DNA of 59,219 nt, taken from the NCBI GenBank assembly GCA_028875345.1, contig JAPPEG010000297.1, positions 1-59,219 of the forward strand. The letters run 5' to 3'. The stretch is from Gemmatimonadota bacterium. Its GTDB lineage: Bacteria > Latescibacterota > UBA2968 > UBA8231. The notes beneath the pieces are model-generated. The model was not told the DNA's origin. It worked only from the letters and a program-made list of their open reading frames with translations, and ran no database searches. The position numbers and the translations under genes are program-made. Below are positions 15,452-22,921 of the stretch, one piece after another. Each line of letters starts with the position of its first letter. Position 1 is the stretch's first letter.

Positions 15452-17590
15452 CTATGCCTTTTCTTCTTTATTGTAAGGTAGCAAGAGCGCGAAGCAAGTG
15501 CCTTTGCCAACGCGGCTGGTAACGTCTATGTGGCCGCCGATTTCTCGTAGCTGGCGCTGGGCGATGGCCAGCCCCAAACCCGTGCCTTCTCCTGGGGCTT
15601 TGGTAGAAAAGAACGGCTCAAATATGCGGGAAAGTTGGGTTGGATCAATGCCAGTGCCAGTGTCGCAGATTTTTATTTCGACGCCTTCCTGTTCGGAGCG
15701 GGCACTCACCTGCAAGCGGCCACCTTGGGGCATGGCTTGGAAGGCGTTGCGGATGATGTTGAGGTAGATGTCCTTGAGCATGTCGCGGTTTACGAGCACG
15801 GCTGGCACCGGCTCAAACTGTCGCTCAATCGAGATGCCGAGGTGCTCGGCGTGTTTGGTCTCCAAGTCGAGCAACTGCCCCAATACTTCGGCTGCATCTA
15901 TCTGCTCGACTAGGTGCTGGGCCGGGCGGGCGAAGTCGAGCAGGCTGCCGACGCGATCGTTTATGCGGCGGATGGCCTCGCGCATCATGCGCAGGGTCTC
16001 GTCGCGCTCCTTTTCTTCTTCGGGACCCAATCGAGGCAGCAGGTCGCAAGTATTCTGCACAATGGCGAGGGGGTTTTTGATTTCGTGCGCTACGCCGGCG
16101 GCTACCTCCCCGAGCGCCGATAGTTTTTCGGCCTGCATGTAGTGCAGTTCAAGCAGATGCTGCTGAGTCCGGTCCTCGACGACTAGCAAGACCTTGCCGC
16201 TATGGCCGTGGCTCAACTCGGCCTTGTGCAGGTCCCAGTAACGCATAACGCCCTCGGTGTCCTCGATTGCCAAGTCATCCACGACTTGTAGATGCGGGTG
16301 GGCCTTTAGCCAAGCGCGTACTTGGGCTCCAGCGTGGGTCGCGCTCAGTTCGGCGTCCTGTTCCGGTAGCAGTAAGCTGGCCCACGCTTTGTTGCTCTGC
16401 ACGATGCGGTAGTCGGCGTCGAGTACGGCAATGGCGAGGGGATTGTCCTCAATCAGATGGCGCTGCAAGTCCAAGGTGCTTTCCAAGTCCCGCTGGCGCT
16501 CGGCCAGCGTTTGGTCCATCTCGACAAAAGCGTCAGCTAGTTCGCCGATCTCGTCGCGGCGCGTAACGGGCGTTCCTATGAGGGGATAGCCGTCCCGGCG
16601 ACGGCGCACAGCGTGCGTAAGCAAGACGAGAGGCGCGACGACTGAGCTGCGCGTCAGCCCGCCCAAAAGCAGTGCCCCTAGTGCAGAAAACGCGATGATC
16701 GCATAGATGGAGTACAGCACGACCGTGTACGGAGCATACGCCTCGTCTTCGCGCTGTTCAATGGCGACGATCCAGTCCCAGTCGCGCACGGGAGCAAAAC
16801 CCGAGACCCACTCGGTGCCCCCCACATCGCGCCACAAGAGAATTCCCGCCGGACCGCGCATGGCCTCTATATGCGGGTGGTGTAGCCACGTGTAGAAGGA
16901 CTGGCGCATGGGCCGCGCTAGATAGTGTCCATCGTCGGCGTGGAGCAAGGTCGCATAGCCGGTCCGACCGATGCGGATGAGATTTATTTTGCTCCAGACT
17001 CGGTGAAAGTCGAGGCGAGCTATCAGGGCTTGTTGGGGCGGCTGGCCTTCCCGTTCCACTGGCAGCGCGACAAAGAGCTTGGGCGTCTCCTTGAATTCTT
17101 CGATCAGGACGACGTATAGGCTGTTTGCTGCCATCTTCACCCAGGTTGCGTCCCAGTCGTAGGAAGCGGGTAGAGCAATCGCCGTGCTCGCGGCCTGTAT
17201 TTGGTTTTGGGCGTCTACTAGATAGAGCGTCTCCACTTCGCTGGATTCGAGTCCAGCCTCTTTGAGCAAAGTGTGCCAATCCTGCGGCTCGGTTCCCACA
17301 GTGCGTGCGAGGCCTTTCAAATCGGAGATAATCGGGGAAAAGATGTGGGCGATTTCCTCGGCCGTGCGGTGCGCCATTTCGCGGCGGCTGTCCAGCACGG
17401 CCTCTTCTATGGCATCGCGGGCCGTGTTCAACACGAAAAGATCGACTAACAACACGGGCACTAGTCCCAAGGCGAGGTAATAGCCCAGCAGGCGCAGCCA
17501 CAGCCGTTGCCTTTTACCGCGCCAGCCTTTAAGCCTCACGGCCCAAGTCTTCAGGCTTGAGATCATCTGTCGCATGTGCTGTGCAACCAC
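15452..17590 (-). CDS. Membrane sensor histidine kinase (NtrB-like) partner of the sigma-54 regulator
   Basis: 712 residues. TM1 (about 28-50) is followed by an extracytoplasmic Cache-like domain (about 55-285), TM2 (about 290-312), a HAMP linker, and a PAS domain (about 380-490). The HisKA box is AHEIKNP, and the HATPase domain has DTGTGIDP and the GEGTGLGLA loop. It should autophosphorylate in response to a periplasmic ligand and pass phosphate to the regulator encoded 2 bp downstream. The annotated start is a GTG with no good SD; ATGs at 17575 and 17566 are alternatives. Architecture resembles sensor kinases paired with NtrC-type regulators. The ligand is unknown; the secreted peptide or its receptor proteins are possible, by inference. 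Confidence 0.93.
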   Translation of the reverse strand: MVAQHMRQMISSLKTWAVRLKGWRGKRQRLWLRLLGYYLALGLVPVLLVDLFVLNTARDAIEEAVLDSRREMAHRTAEEIAHIFSPIISDLKGLARTVGTEPQDWHTLLKEAGLESSEVETLYLVDAQNQIQAASTAIALPASYDWDATWVKMAANSLYVVLIEEFKETPKLFVALPVEREGQPPQQALIARLDFHRVWSKINLIRIGRTGYATLLHADDGHYLARPMRQSFYTWLHHPHIEAMRGPAGILLWRDVGGTEWVSGFAPVRDWDWIVAIEQREDEAYAPYTVVLYSIYAIIAFSALGALLLGGLTRSSVVAPLVLLTHAVRRRRDGYPLIGTPVTRRDEIGELADAFVEMDQTLAERQRDLESTLDLQRHLIEDNPLAIAVLDADYRIVQSNKAWASLLLPEQDAELSATHAGAQVRAWLKAHPHLQVVDDLAIEDTEGVMRYWDLHKAELSHGHSGKVLLVVEDRTQQHLLELHYMQAEKLSALGEVAAGVAHEIKNPLAIVQNTCDLLPRLGPEEEKERDETLRMMREAIRRINDRVGSLLDFARPAQHLVEQIDAAEVLGQLLDLETKHAEHLGISIERQFEPVPAVLVNRDMLKDIYLNIIRNAFQAMPQGGRLQVSARSEQEGVEIKICDTGTGIDPTQLSRIFEPFFSTKAPGEGTGLGLAIAQRQLREIGGHIDVTSRVGKGTCFALLLPYNKEEKA

Positions 17591-17629
17591 GAAAAAGCTG
17601 CTTTCTCCGTTTCTCGCTTCCGAAGCCCT

Positions 17630-18400
17630 TCAGCGACCGACGATGGCCGACGAAAAAGTGAGGGTGCCGAAACGGTTGGCGCGGTGGAAGTCGGCTTGGG
17701 GCGTGCCGGTGTCGGACCACAGTCCAAATTGGCCTTGGTAGCCCTTGGTGCGATTGAGTCCGGCGCGCCATTGGTCGCCGTCTTGGGGCGGGATCTGCCC
17801 ACCCAAGTGGCGGAAGTTGTCGTGGGGGATGGCGATTTCGAGAATCCAGCTTTGGTCGGTGTCCGAGTGGTCGTTGAGCGTGCCGTCGTAGGTCGTGGCA
17901 ATGACCACGCCTTCGCTCTGCCAGGATGGGTGAATGGCCTTGGTGCGCTCCTTGCCGCCGCGGAAGGCGATGTAGTCGAGCAGGGTGCCGTTGATGTTCA
18001 TCTCATAGCCATAGTAGTTGCCGGGGACTTCCATGTTGGGGGTGGCGAAAATTTCAACGGCGTCCTCTTGGTACACCGCTCCATCGTGCTCGGTTACTTC
18101 TGAATGTAGATACGGATCGACGCACTCGTAGATGATGTAGAGGTTGTCGTCGTCCCACAGCAAGCGTGCCGTCGTGGATTGCGGTTGCTCTTTTTCGAGG
18201 TTGCTCCAAGGCATTACAAAGGCGATGGGCGCGGCGCGCTGCCAGTCGGCCTCGTCGAGGCGACCATCGACTTGGATGCCTTGGTCGGTGCGGAGGACTT
18301 GGTAGGTGGGCAGCTCATCAGGCACAGCTTGGAAGCGAGTGGACTCTTGGGCACTGGCAGAGCCAGCGAGGACGATGGCGAAGAGCAGGCTGTAGAGCAT
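17630..18400 (-). CDS. Secreted carbohydrate-binding (CBM9-like) protein
   Basis: About 256 residues from the ATG at 18400, chosen because a signal peptide (cleavage after SASA) begins there. An upstream in-frame ATG at 18430 would overlap the rnhA stop. The mature part follows the CBM9/DOMON-like pattern: VDGRLDEADWQRA near the N-terminus, then LLWDDDNLYI, EDAVEIFATP, YYGYEMNINGTL and WILEIAIP. Family members bind sugars or act as lectin-like domains, usually attached to enzymes; here the domain stands alone. It is not obviously part of the sigma-54 regulon, being upstream of the kinase with no operator seen. Confidence 0.8.
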   Translation of the reverse strand: MLYSLLFAIVLAGSASAQESTRFQAVPDELPTYQVLRTDQGIQVDGRLDEADWQRAAPIAFVMPWSNLEKEQPQSTTARLLWDDDNLYIIYECVDPYLHSEVTEHDGAVYQEDAVEIFATPNMEVPGNYYGYEMNINGTLLDYIAFRGGKERTKAIHPSWQSEGVVIATTYDGTLNDHSDTDQSWILEIAIPHDNFRHLGGQIPPQDGDQWRAGLNRTKGYQGQFGLWSDTGTPQADFHRANRFGTLTFSSAIVGR

Positions 18401-18426
18401 GGTCAATCCTTTCGGTAGTGGTCGGG

Positions 18427-18927
18427 TCAAGCGTTGTGCAGGGAGAGCGTCTCCCCGCGCGAAAATGCTTGGGCGATCTGGTCGCAGCGTTCGTTATCTG
18501 GGTCGCCAGCGTGGCCTGGGGTGTACTGCCACTGGACGGCGGGCGTATTGAGTTGGTCGAGAGTGCACCACAGGTCTTGGTTGAGCACGGGCTTTTTGGC
18601 AGCCGTGCGCCAGCCCCGCTTCTTCCAGCCGTGAATCCACTCGGTGATGCCCTTGCGCAGATACTCGCTGTCCGTAACGAGCGTAATAGCGATGTCGGAT
18701 GGGACGGCGCGGAGACCTTCGATGGCCGCTTGCAACTCCATGCGATTGTTGGTGGTCTCTGGAAAAAAGCCGCCCAATTCCACGACGCGGCCATCGCCGT
18801 AGAGCAGCCGCGCTGCCCAGCCGCCTGGCCCTGGGTTGAACGAACAAGCACCGTCGGTAAAAATGGTCACGGTTTGCGCGGGCTTCGACCTGAGCTCAGC
18901 CGAAGGATTGGATTGCTGTTGTAGCAC
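18427..18927 (-). CDS. rnhA: Ribonuclease HI
   Basis: 166 residues, close to the usual length. The RNase H fold is clear: first strand with catalytic Asp in FTDGACSFNPGPGGW, catalytic Glu in NNRMELQAA, Asp in VTDSEYL, handle-region basic residues in WKKRGWRT, and the loop PGHAGDPDNERCD with the last Asp. It hydrolyses RNA in RNA/DNA hybrids in the cytoplasm. An extra N-terminal stretch of about 20 residues precedes the fold, so the true start may be slightly downstream. Confidence 0.95.
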   Translation of the reverse strand: MLQQQSNPSAELRSKPAQTVTIFTDGACSFNPGPGGWAARLLYGDGRVVELGGFFPETTNNRMELQAAIEGLRAVPSDIAITLVTDSEYLRKGITEWIHGWKKRGWRTAAKKPVLNQDLWCTLDQLNTPAVQWQYTPGHAGDPDNERCDQIAQAFSRGETLSLHNA

Positions 18928-19098
18928 TAGATTTGCCTTTATTTAGGGGACGCCGCTAGTTTGCTACGATAAAACATGGCGCGAGTAAGAGCAATCGAGG
19001 CGGGTATTCGCGGTTATTTGCCAGTCCTATTTGTGCCCAAGGTAATTGCCTTTAGATTAGGGGCTTCCTTTATCTGAGCTTTAGAAAGAAAATGCAAT

Positions 19099-20493
19099 AT
19101 GGCAGCGTATGATGTGGTAGTTATCGGCGGCGGCCCAGGTGGGTATTCAGCCGCCATTCGCGCGCGGCAGTTGGGATTAAAGACCGCGCTGATCGAAGAC
19201 GCCGAGTTGGGCGGCACCTGTCTCAATTGGGGCTGCATTCCCACCAAGGCCCTGCTCAAGCAAGCCGAAGTGTACCAGCTTTTCTTGCGCGCCGACGAGT
19301 TCGGCTTGCGCGTTGATAAGCCGGCAGTGGATTGGGATGCGGTCATTGGCCGGAGCCGCCAAGTAGCAGCGCAGTTGTCCAAAGGCGTGGCCTATCTGAT
19401 GCAGAAGAACCAAGTCGAGGTGTTCGCCGGCAGGGGCCGGTTGACGCCTAGCCGCCAGATCGCGGTTGAGGACGCCGAGGGCGAGGTGGCGGCCGAGTTG
19501 GATGCCGCACACGTGGTGCTAGCTACTGGTGCCCGCCCCAAATCCATTCCAGGCGTGGAATTCGATGGCGAGCGGATCATCGCCAGCCGCGAGGCCATGG
19601 TCGTGGCTGAGCAGCCCGCTTCTCTCGCGATCATTGGGGCCGGAGCCATCGGCGTAGAATTCGCCTATTTCTACCGCGCCTTTGGTAGCAAAGTGCTGCT
19701 TTTGGAAGCCCTGCCCCAGATCTTGCCGCGCGAAGACGAGGAGATCGCCGCGGGACTGGCCGAGAGCTTGGCGCAGCAGGGGATCGAAGTGGTGACTGAA
19801 GCTCGGGTCGAGGAGGTCAAAAGACAAAAGCGCGGGATCGCGCTGCGCTACCGGGCTGGCGAAGAGCAAAAGACGCGGAGGGTGGAGCGAATACTGGTTG
19901 CCACTGGGGTCCAGGGCAATATCGAGGGACTGGGGCTGGAAGCGTTGGGCATCCGCACCCGCGACGGCGCGATTGTGGTTGATGAGCGGATGCAGACCAG
20001 CGCCAAGGGCATCTACGCGATTGGCGATGTGGCTGGTCCACCGCTGTTGGCGCACGCAGCCGCGCAGGAAGGGGTTGCGGCCGTCGAGTTTATAGCGGGC
20101 CGCGACCGGCCCACCTTGGACCCGCGCCAAGTGCCCAACTGCATCTATTGCCAGCCACAAGTGGCCAGCGTCGGCCTGAGCGAAAGCCAAGCGCGCGAAG
20201 CTGGGTACGATGTCAAGGTCGGGCGCTTTCCGTTTGCAGCTAGCGGCAAGGGACAAGCGGCTGGGGAAACTGAAGGACTAGTCAAGCTAGTCTTTGACGC
20301 GCGCTACGGCGAATTGTTGGGCGGGGCCATTCTGGGAGCCGAGGCCACGGAGTTGATCGCTGAATTGACGCTGGCCCTGCGGCTTGAAGCCACCTATGAA
20401 GAGCTGTTGTTGACCTCTCACGCCCATCCGACGCTGTCCGAGGCCGTGATGGAAGCCGCCGGACAGGCGTTTGGCGAGGCTATTAACTACTAG
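19099..20493 (+). CDS. lpdA: Dihydrolipoyl dehydrogenase
   Basis: 464 residues. N-terminal FAD Rossmann motif GGGPGGYSAA, redox disulfide in GGTCLNWGCIPTK, NAD-binding GAGAIGVEFA, second FAD motif YAIGDVAG, and the C-terminal His-Glu dyad in SHAHPTLSEA. It reoxidises dihydrolipoamide of pyruvate or 2-oxoglutarate dehydrogenase or the glycine-cleavage system. No E1/E2 genes are adjacent. Divergent from rnhA across 171 bp that must hold both promoters. A heptameric repeat array starts inside its stop codon. Confidence 0.95.
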   Translation: MAAYDVVVIGGGPGGYSAAIRARQLGLKTALIEDAELGGTCLNWGCIPTKALLKQAEVYQLFLRADEFGLRVDKPAVDWDAVIGRSRQVAAQLSKGVAYLMQKNQVEVFAGRGRLTPSRQIAVEDAEGEVAAELDAAHVVLATGARPKSIPGVEFDGERIIASREAMVVAEQPASLAIIGAGAIGVEFAYFYRAFGSKVLLLEALPQILPREDEEIAAGLAESLAQQGIEVVTEARVEEVKRQKRGIALRYRAGEEQKTRRVERILVATGVQGNIEGLGLEALGIRTRDGAIVVDERMQTSAKGIYAIGDVAGPPLLAHAAAQEGVAAVEFIAGRDRPTLDPRQVPNCIYCQPQVASVGLSESQAREAGYDVKVGRFPFAASGKGQAAGETEGLVKLVFDARYGELLGGAILGAEATELIAELTLALRLEATYEELLLTSHAHPTLSEAVMEAAGQAFGEAINY

Positions 20494-20533
20494 GAATTGA
20501 GAATTAAGAATTAGGAATTAGGAATGGGGAATG
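20492..20533. repeat. Six heptameric tandem repeats RRGAATT between lpdA and the aminotransferase gene
   Basis: Consecutive 7-bp units read AGGAATT, GAGAATT, AAGAATT, AGGAATT, AGGAATG, GGGAATG. The array begins in the lpdA stop codon and contains the predicted ATG of the next gene (20524). Such short heptad arrays are known from cyanobacterial genomes; length changes here would shift the SD or the start context. Confidence 0.85.
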
Positions 20534-21747
20534 TAGAGTCGCGTGGCATAGAGCCCCCTGAGTTGCCATCGTTGGACCAGCTCCTTCCAGCCGAGCCGTT
20601 GCTGTTGATGGGAGCTGGGCCGGTGCCGGTGGCGACGGAGATCGCGCGGGCGGGCGGCATGGTCATCAACCACTTGGGGCCGACCATGGATCGGCTGGTC
20701 GAGCACATCAAGCAGTTGGCTGGCTATGCCTTTCAGACGGGCGACGAGCACATTTTGGGGGTTGGAGGGCCGGCTTCGGCCGCCATGGAGATGGCGATGG
20801 GCAATTTGCTCTGGCCGGGCCGCCGCGCCTTGGTGCTGCAAAACGGGTGGTTTAGCGGGCGCTTTGCCGAGATGGCGGCTGGGGTGGGAGCGGAGGTCGA
20901 AGTGCTGGCCGTGTCGGAAGGGCAAGCCATCTGCGCCGAGCGCGTTGCCGAGCGCCTCAAGAGTCAGCGCTACGACGTGGTGACGATGGTGCAGGGCGAG
21001 ACCTCCAGCGGCGTCTGCACGACCGAACTGCCGGCGATTGCTCGCTTGTGCCGCGAGCACGGGGCGCTGGCAGTCGTCGATGCGGTCTGCACCTTGAGCA
21101 CCATGCCATTGGAAAAGGACGCTTGGGGCGTTGACGTGGTTTTCACGGGCAGTCAGAAGGGCTTGTCGTCGCTGCCGGGCGTGGCGCTAATCGCCTTTTC
21201 CGATGTGGCTTGGGAGCAGGTGCAGCAGCATCCCGGTCCTAAGCCGCACTGGTGTTTGGACGCACTGCGGGCAGAAAACTTTTGGCAACAACACCAGTAC
21301 CACTACACGGCTCCGGTCTCGGGGTTGTTAGCCCTGCACGAAGCCTTGCGGCTGGTCTGCGAGGAGACGTTGGAGCGCCGCTTTGCGCGGCATCGGCACT
21401 CGTCGCTGGCGCTGCAAGCTGGCATTGAGAAGATGGGCCTAGTGCTGAATGCGCCGCGTCGCATTCGCCTCAATTCGGTGGTGGCAATCCAAGTGCCCGC
21501 TGGGGTAGATAGCGCCCGAGTGCGCGCCGATATGTCAAATCGCTTTCACGTCGAGATATCCGGGGCCTTTGGCCTCGACATTGTGCGCATCGGCCAGATG
21601 GGCGAGCAGTGCCGAGCACCGCACCTGTTTCGCGTGTTGCACGCCTTGGGTGGGGCCCTCGCGCACGAGGGAGCCAGCGTGAATACCAGCGCAGGGATGG
21701 CAGCGCTGGAGTATTATTTGACGGGTTATGCGGACGATTTGTTTTGA
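20524..21747 (+). CDS. Class V aminotransferase (alanine-glyoxylate/serine-pyruvate type)
   Basis: 407 residues of the fold-type I PLP family. GPVPV near the N-terminus, a substrate-contact segment QGETSSGV, PLP-Asp in VVDAVCTLST, and the Schiff-base lysine in FTGSQKGLSSLPG are all present. Family members transaminate alanine, serine or glyoxylate, or act as cysteine-desulfurase-like enzymes; the exact substrate cannot be read off. The ATG used lies inside the heptamer repeat. A later ATG (MGAGPVPV, near 20608) would drop only a poorly conserved leader. Confidence 0.88.
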   Translation: MGNVESRGIEPPELPSLDQLLPAEPLLLMGAGPVPVATEIARAGGMVINHLGPTMDRLVEHIKQLAGYAFQTGDEHILGVGGPASAAMEMAMGNLLWPGRRALVLQNGWFSGRFAEMAAGVGAEVEVLAVSEGQAICAERVAERLKSQRYDVVTMVQGETSSGVCTTELPAIARLCREHGALAVVDAVCTLSTMPLEKDAWGVDVVFTGSQKGLSSLPGVALIAFSDVAWEQVQQHPGPKPHWCLDALRAENFWQQHQYHYTAPVSGLLALHEALRLVCEETLERRFARHRHSSLALQAGIEKMGLVLNAPRRIRLNSVVAIQVPAGVDSARVRADMSNRFHVEISGAFGLDIVRIGQMGEQCRAPHLFRVLHALGGALAHEGASVNTSAGMAALEYYLTGYADDLF

Positions 21748-21811
21748 CTCCCTTTAGATCCTCTCAGCGTGGATAAATTGATCTAACGGCGTTTCTGGAG
21801 AAGGGCTATTA

Positions 21812-22918
21812 ATGAGCGGCCAACTAGCGTATCCAACCTACGAAAGCCTCGGCGTGCGTCCCTTGGTCAACTGTCGAGGAACCTTTACTATCATCAGCGG
21901 CTCGTTGATTTTGCCCGAAGTGCGGCAGGCCATGGTCGAGGCCTCCAAGCAATACGTCCACCTCGACGAGTTGATGGAAGCTGTCGGAGCGCGCATCGGC
22001 GGGTTAATGCAGTGCGAGTGGGGGCTCGTTACCAATGGTTGCGCTGCGGCGCTGTGCCAAGTTACAGCCGCTTGCGTGGCCGGCACGGATCCCGAGAAAA
22101 TGGCGCGGTTGCCCGACACTACGGGCATGAAAAACCAAGTCCTCGTCCAGCCGAGCCACCGCCACGTGTACGATCACGCCGTGCGCATGGTCGGCGTCGA
22201 AATAATTGAGGTCGAGACACTCGCCGAACTCGACGCGGCCTTGTCGGATCGCACGGCCATGCTGTTGGTGTTTGGCGATGCGGCCGAGCGGGGGCCGATC
22301 TCGGTGGCGGATATGGCAGCGGCTGGGCAGCGGCACGGCGTGCCGACGTTTGTCGATGCCGCGGCCGAGCGGCCGGATGCGCCTAACTGGTATCTGGAGC
22401 AGGGAGCCGATGCAGTGGCTTATTCGGGCGGCAAGTGCCTGCGCGGGCCGCAGGCGTCGGGCTTGGTCTTGGGGCGCAAAGAACTGTTGCAGGCGGCCTT
22501 CCTCAACGGGGCACCGCACCACGCGCTGGGGAGGCCGATGAAGGCGGGCAAGGAAGAAATCATGGGGCTGTTGGCCGCGGTTGAGCAGTGGGTGGTGCGC
22601 GACCACGAGGCCGAATGGCGGGAGTGGGAGCGGCGCTTGGCCGTGATAGCGGCGGCAGTGGAGCCGTTTCCGTCGGTGGCGACGCAAGTCAATCAGCCCG
22701 GGCGCTCGAATGTCGCGCCGAACTTGGCGGTGCGCTGGGATCGAGACCAGCTAGCCATCAGTGGTAACGAACTAGCGCGCCAACTATCGGCTGGCCAACC
22801 GCGAATCGAGATCGCCGCCCACGAGAGCGGCTTTGGGATCAATCCCTATATGATGGAGCCTGGCGAGGAAGACATTGTGGCGCGGCGGGTGAGTGAGGTT
22901 TTGGCCGCAGTTGATTAG
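21812..22918 (+). CDS. SelA-like PLP-dependent enzyme
   Basis: 368 residues. The family signature is clear: LVNCRGTFTIISGS at the N-terminus, NGCAAAL in the PLP phosphate-binding region, VDAAAERP with the PLP-binding Asp, and the lysine in YSGGKCLRGPQASG. This subgroup is related to selenocysteine synthase but also contains D-glucosaminate-6-phosphate ammonia-lyases. No SelB or tRNA-Sec is nearby, so a catabolic lyase role is more likely. It follows another PLP enzyme by 64 bp and may be co-transcribed. Confidence 0.82.
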   Translation: MSGQLAYPTYESLGVRPLVNCRGTFTIISGSLILPEVRQAMVEASKQYVHLDELMEAVGARIGGLMQCEWGLVTNGCAAALCQVTAACVAGTDPEKMARLPDTTGMKNQVLVQPSHRHVYDHAVRMVGVEIIEVETLAELDAALSDRTAMLLVFGDAAERGPISVADMAAAGQRHGVPTFVDAAAERPDAPNWYLEQGADAVAYSGGKCLRGPQASGLVLGRKELLQAAFLNGAPHHALGRPMKAGKEEIMGLLAAVEQWVVRDHEAEWREWERRLAVIAAAVEPFPSVATQVNQPGRSNVAPNLAVRWDRDQLAISGNELARQLSAGQPRIEIAAHESGFGINPYMMEPGEEDIVARRVSEVLAAVD

Positions 22919-22921
22919 TGG

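Noticed and set aside
19519-20256. Minus-strand 245-codon ORF over lpdA
   Set aside because: lpdA carries all family motifs in the other strand; this frame shows none.
21812-22918. True selenocysteine synthase
   Set aside because: The subgroup and context (adjacent PLP enzyme, no selB or tRNA-Sec) fit a lyase-like paralogue better.
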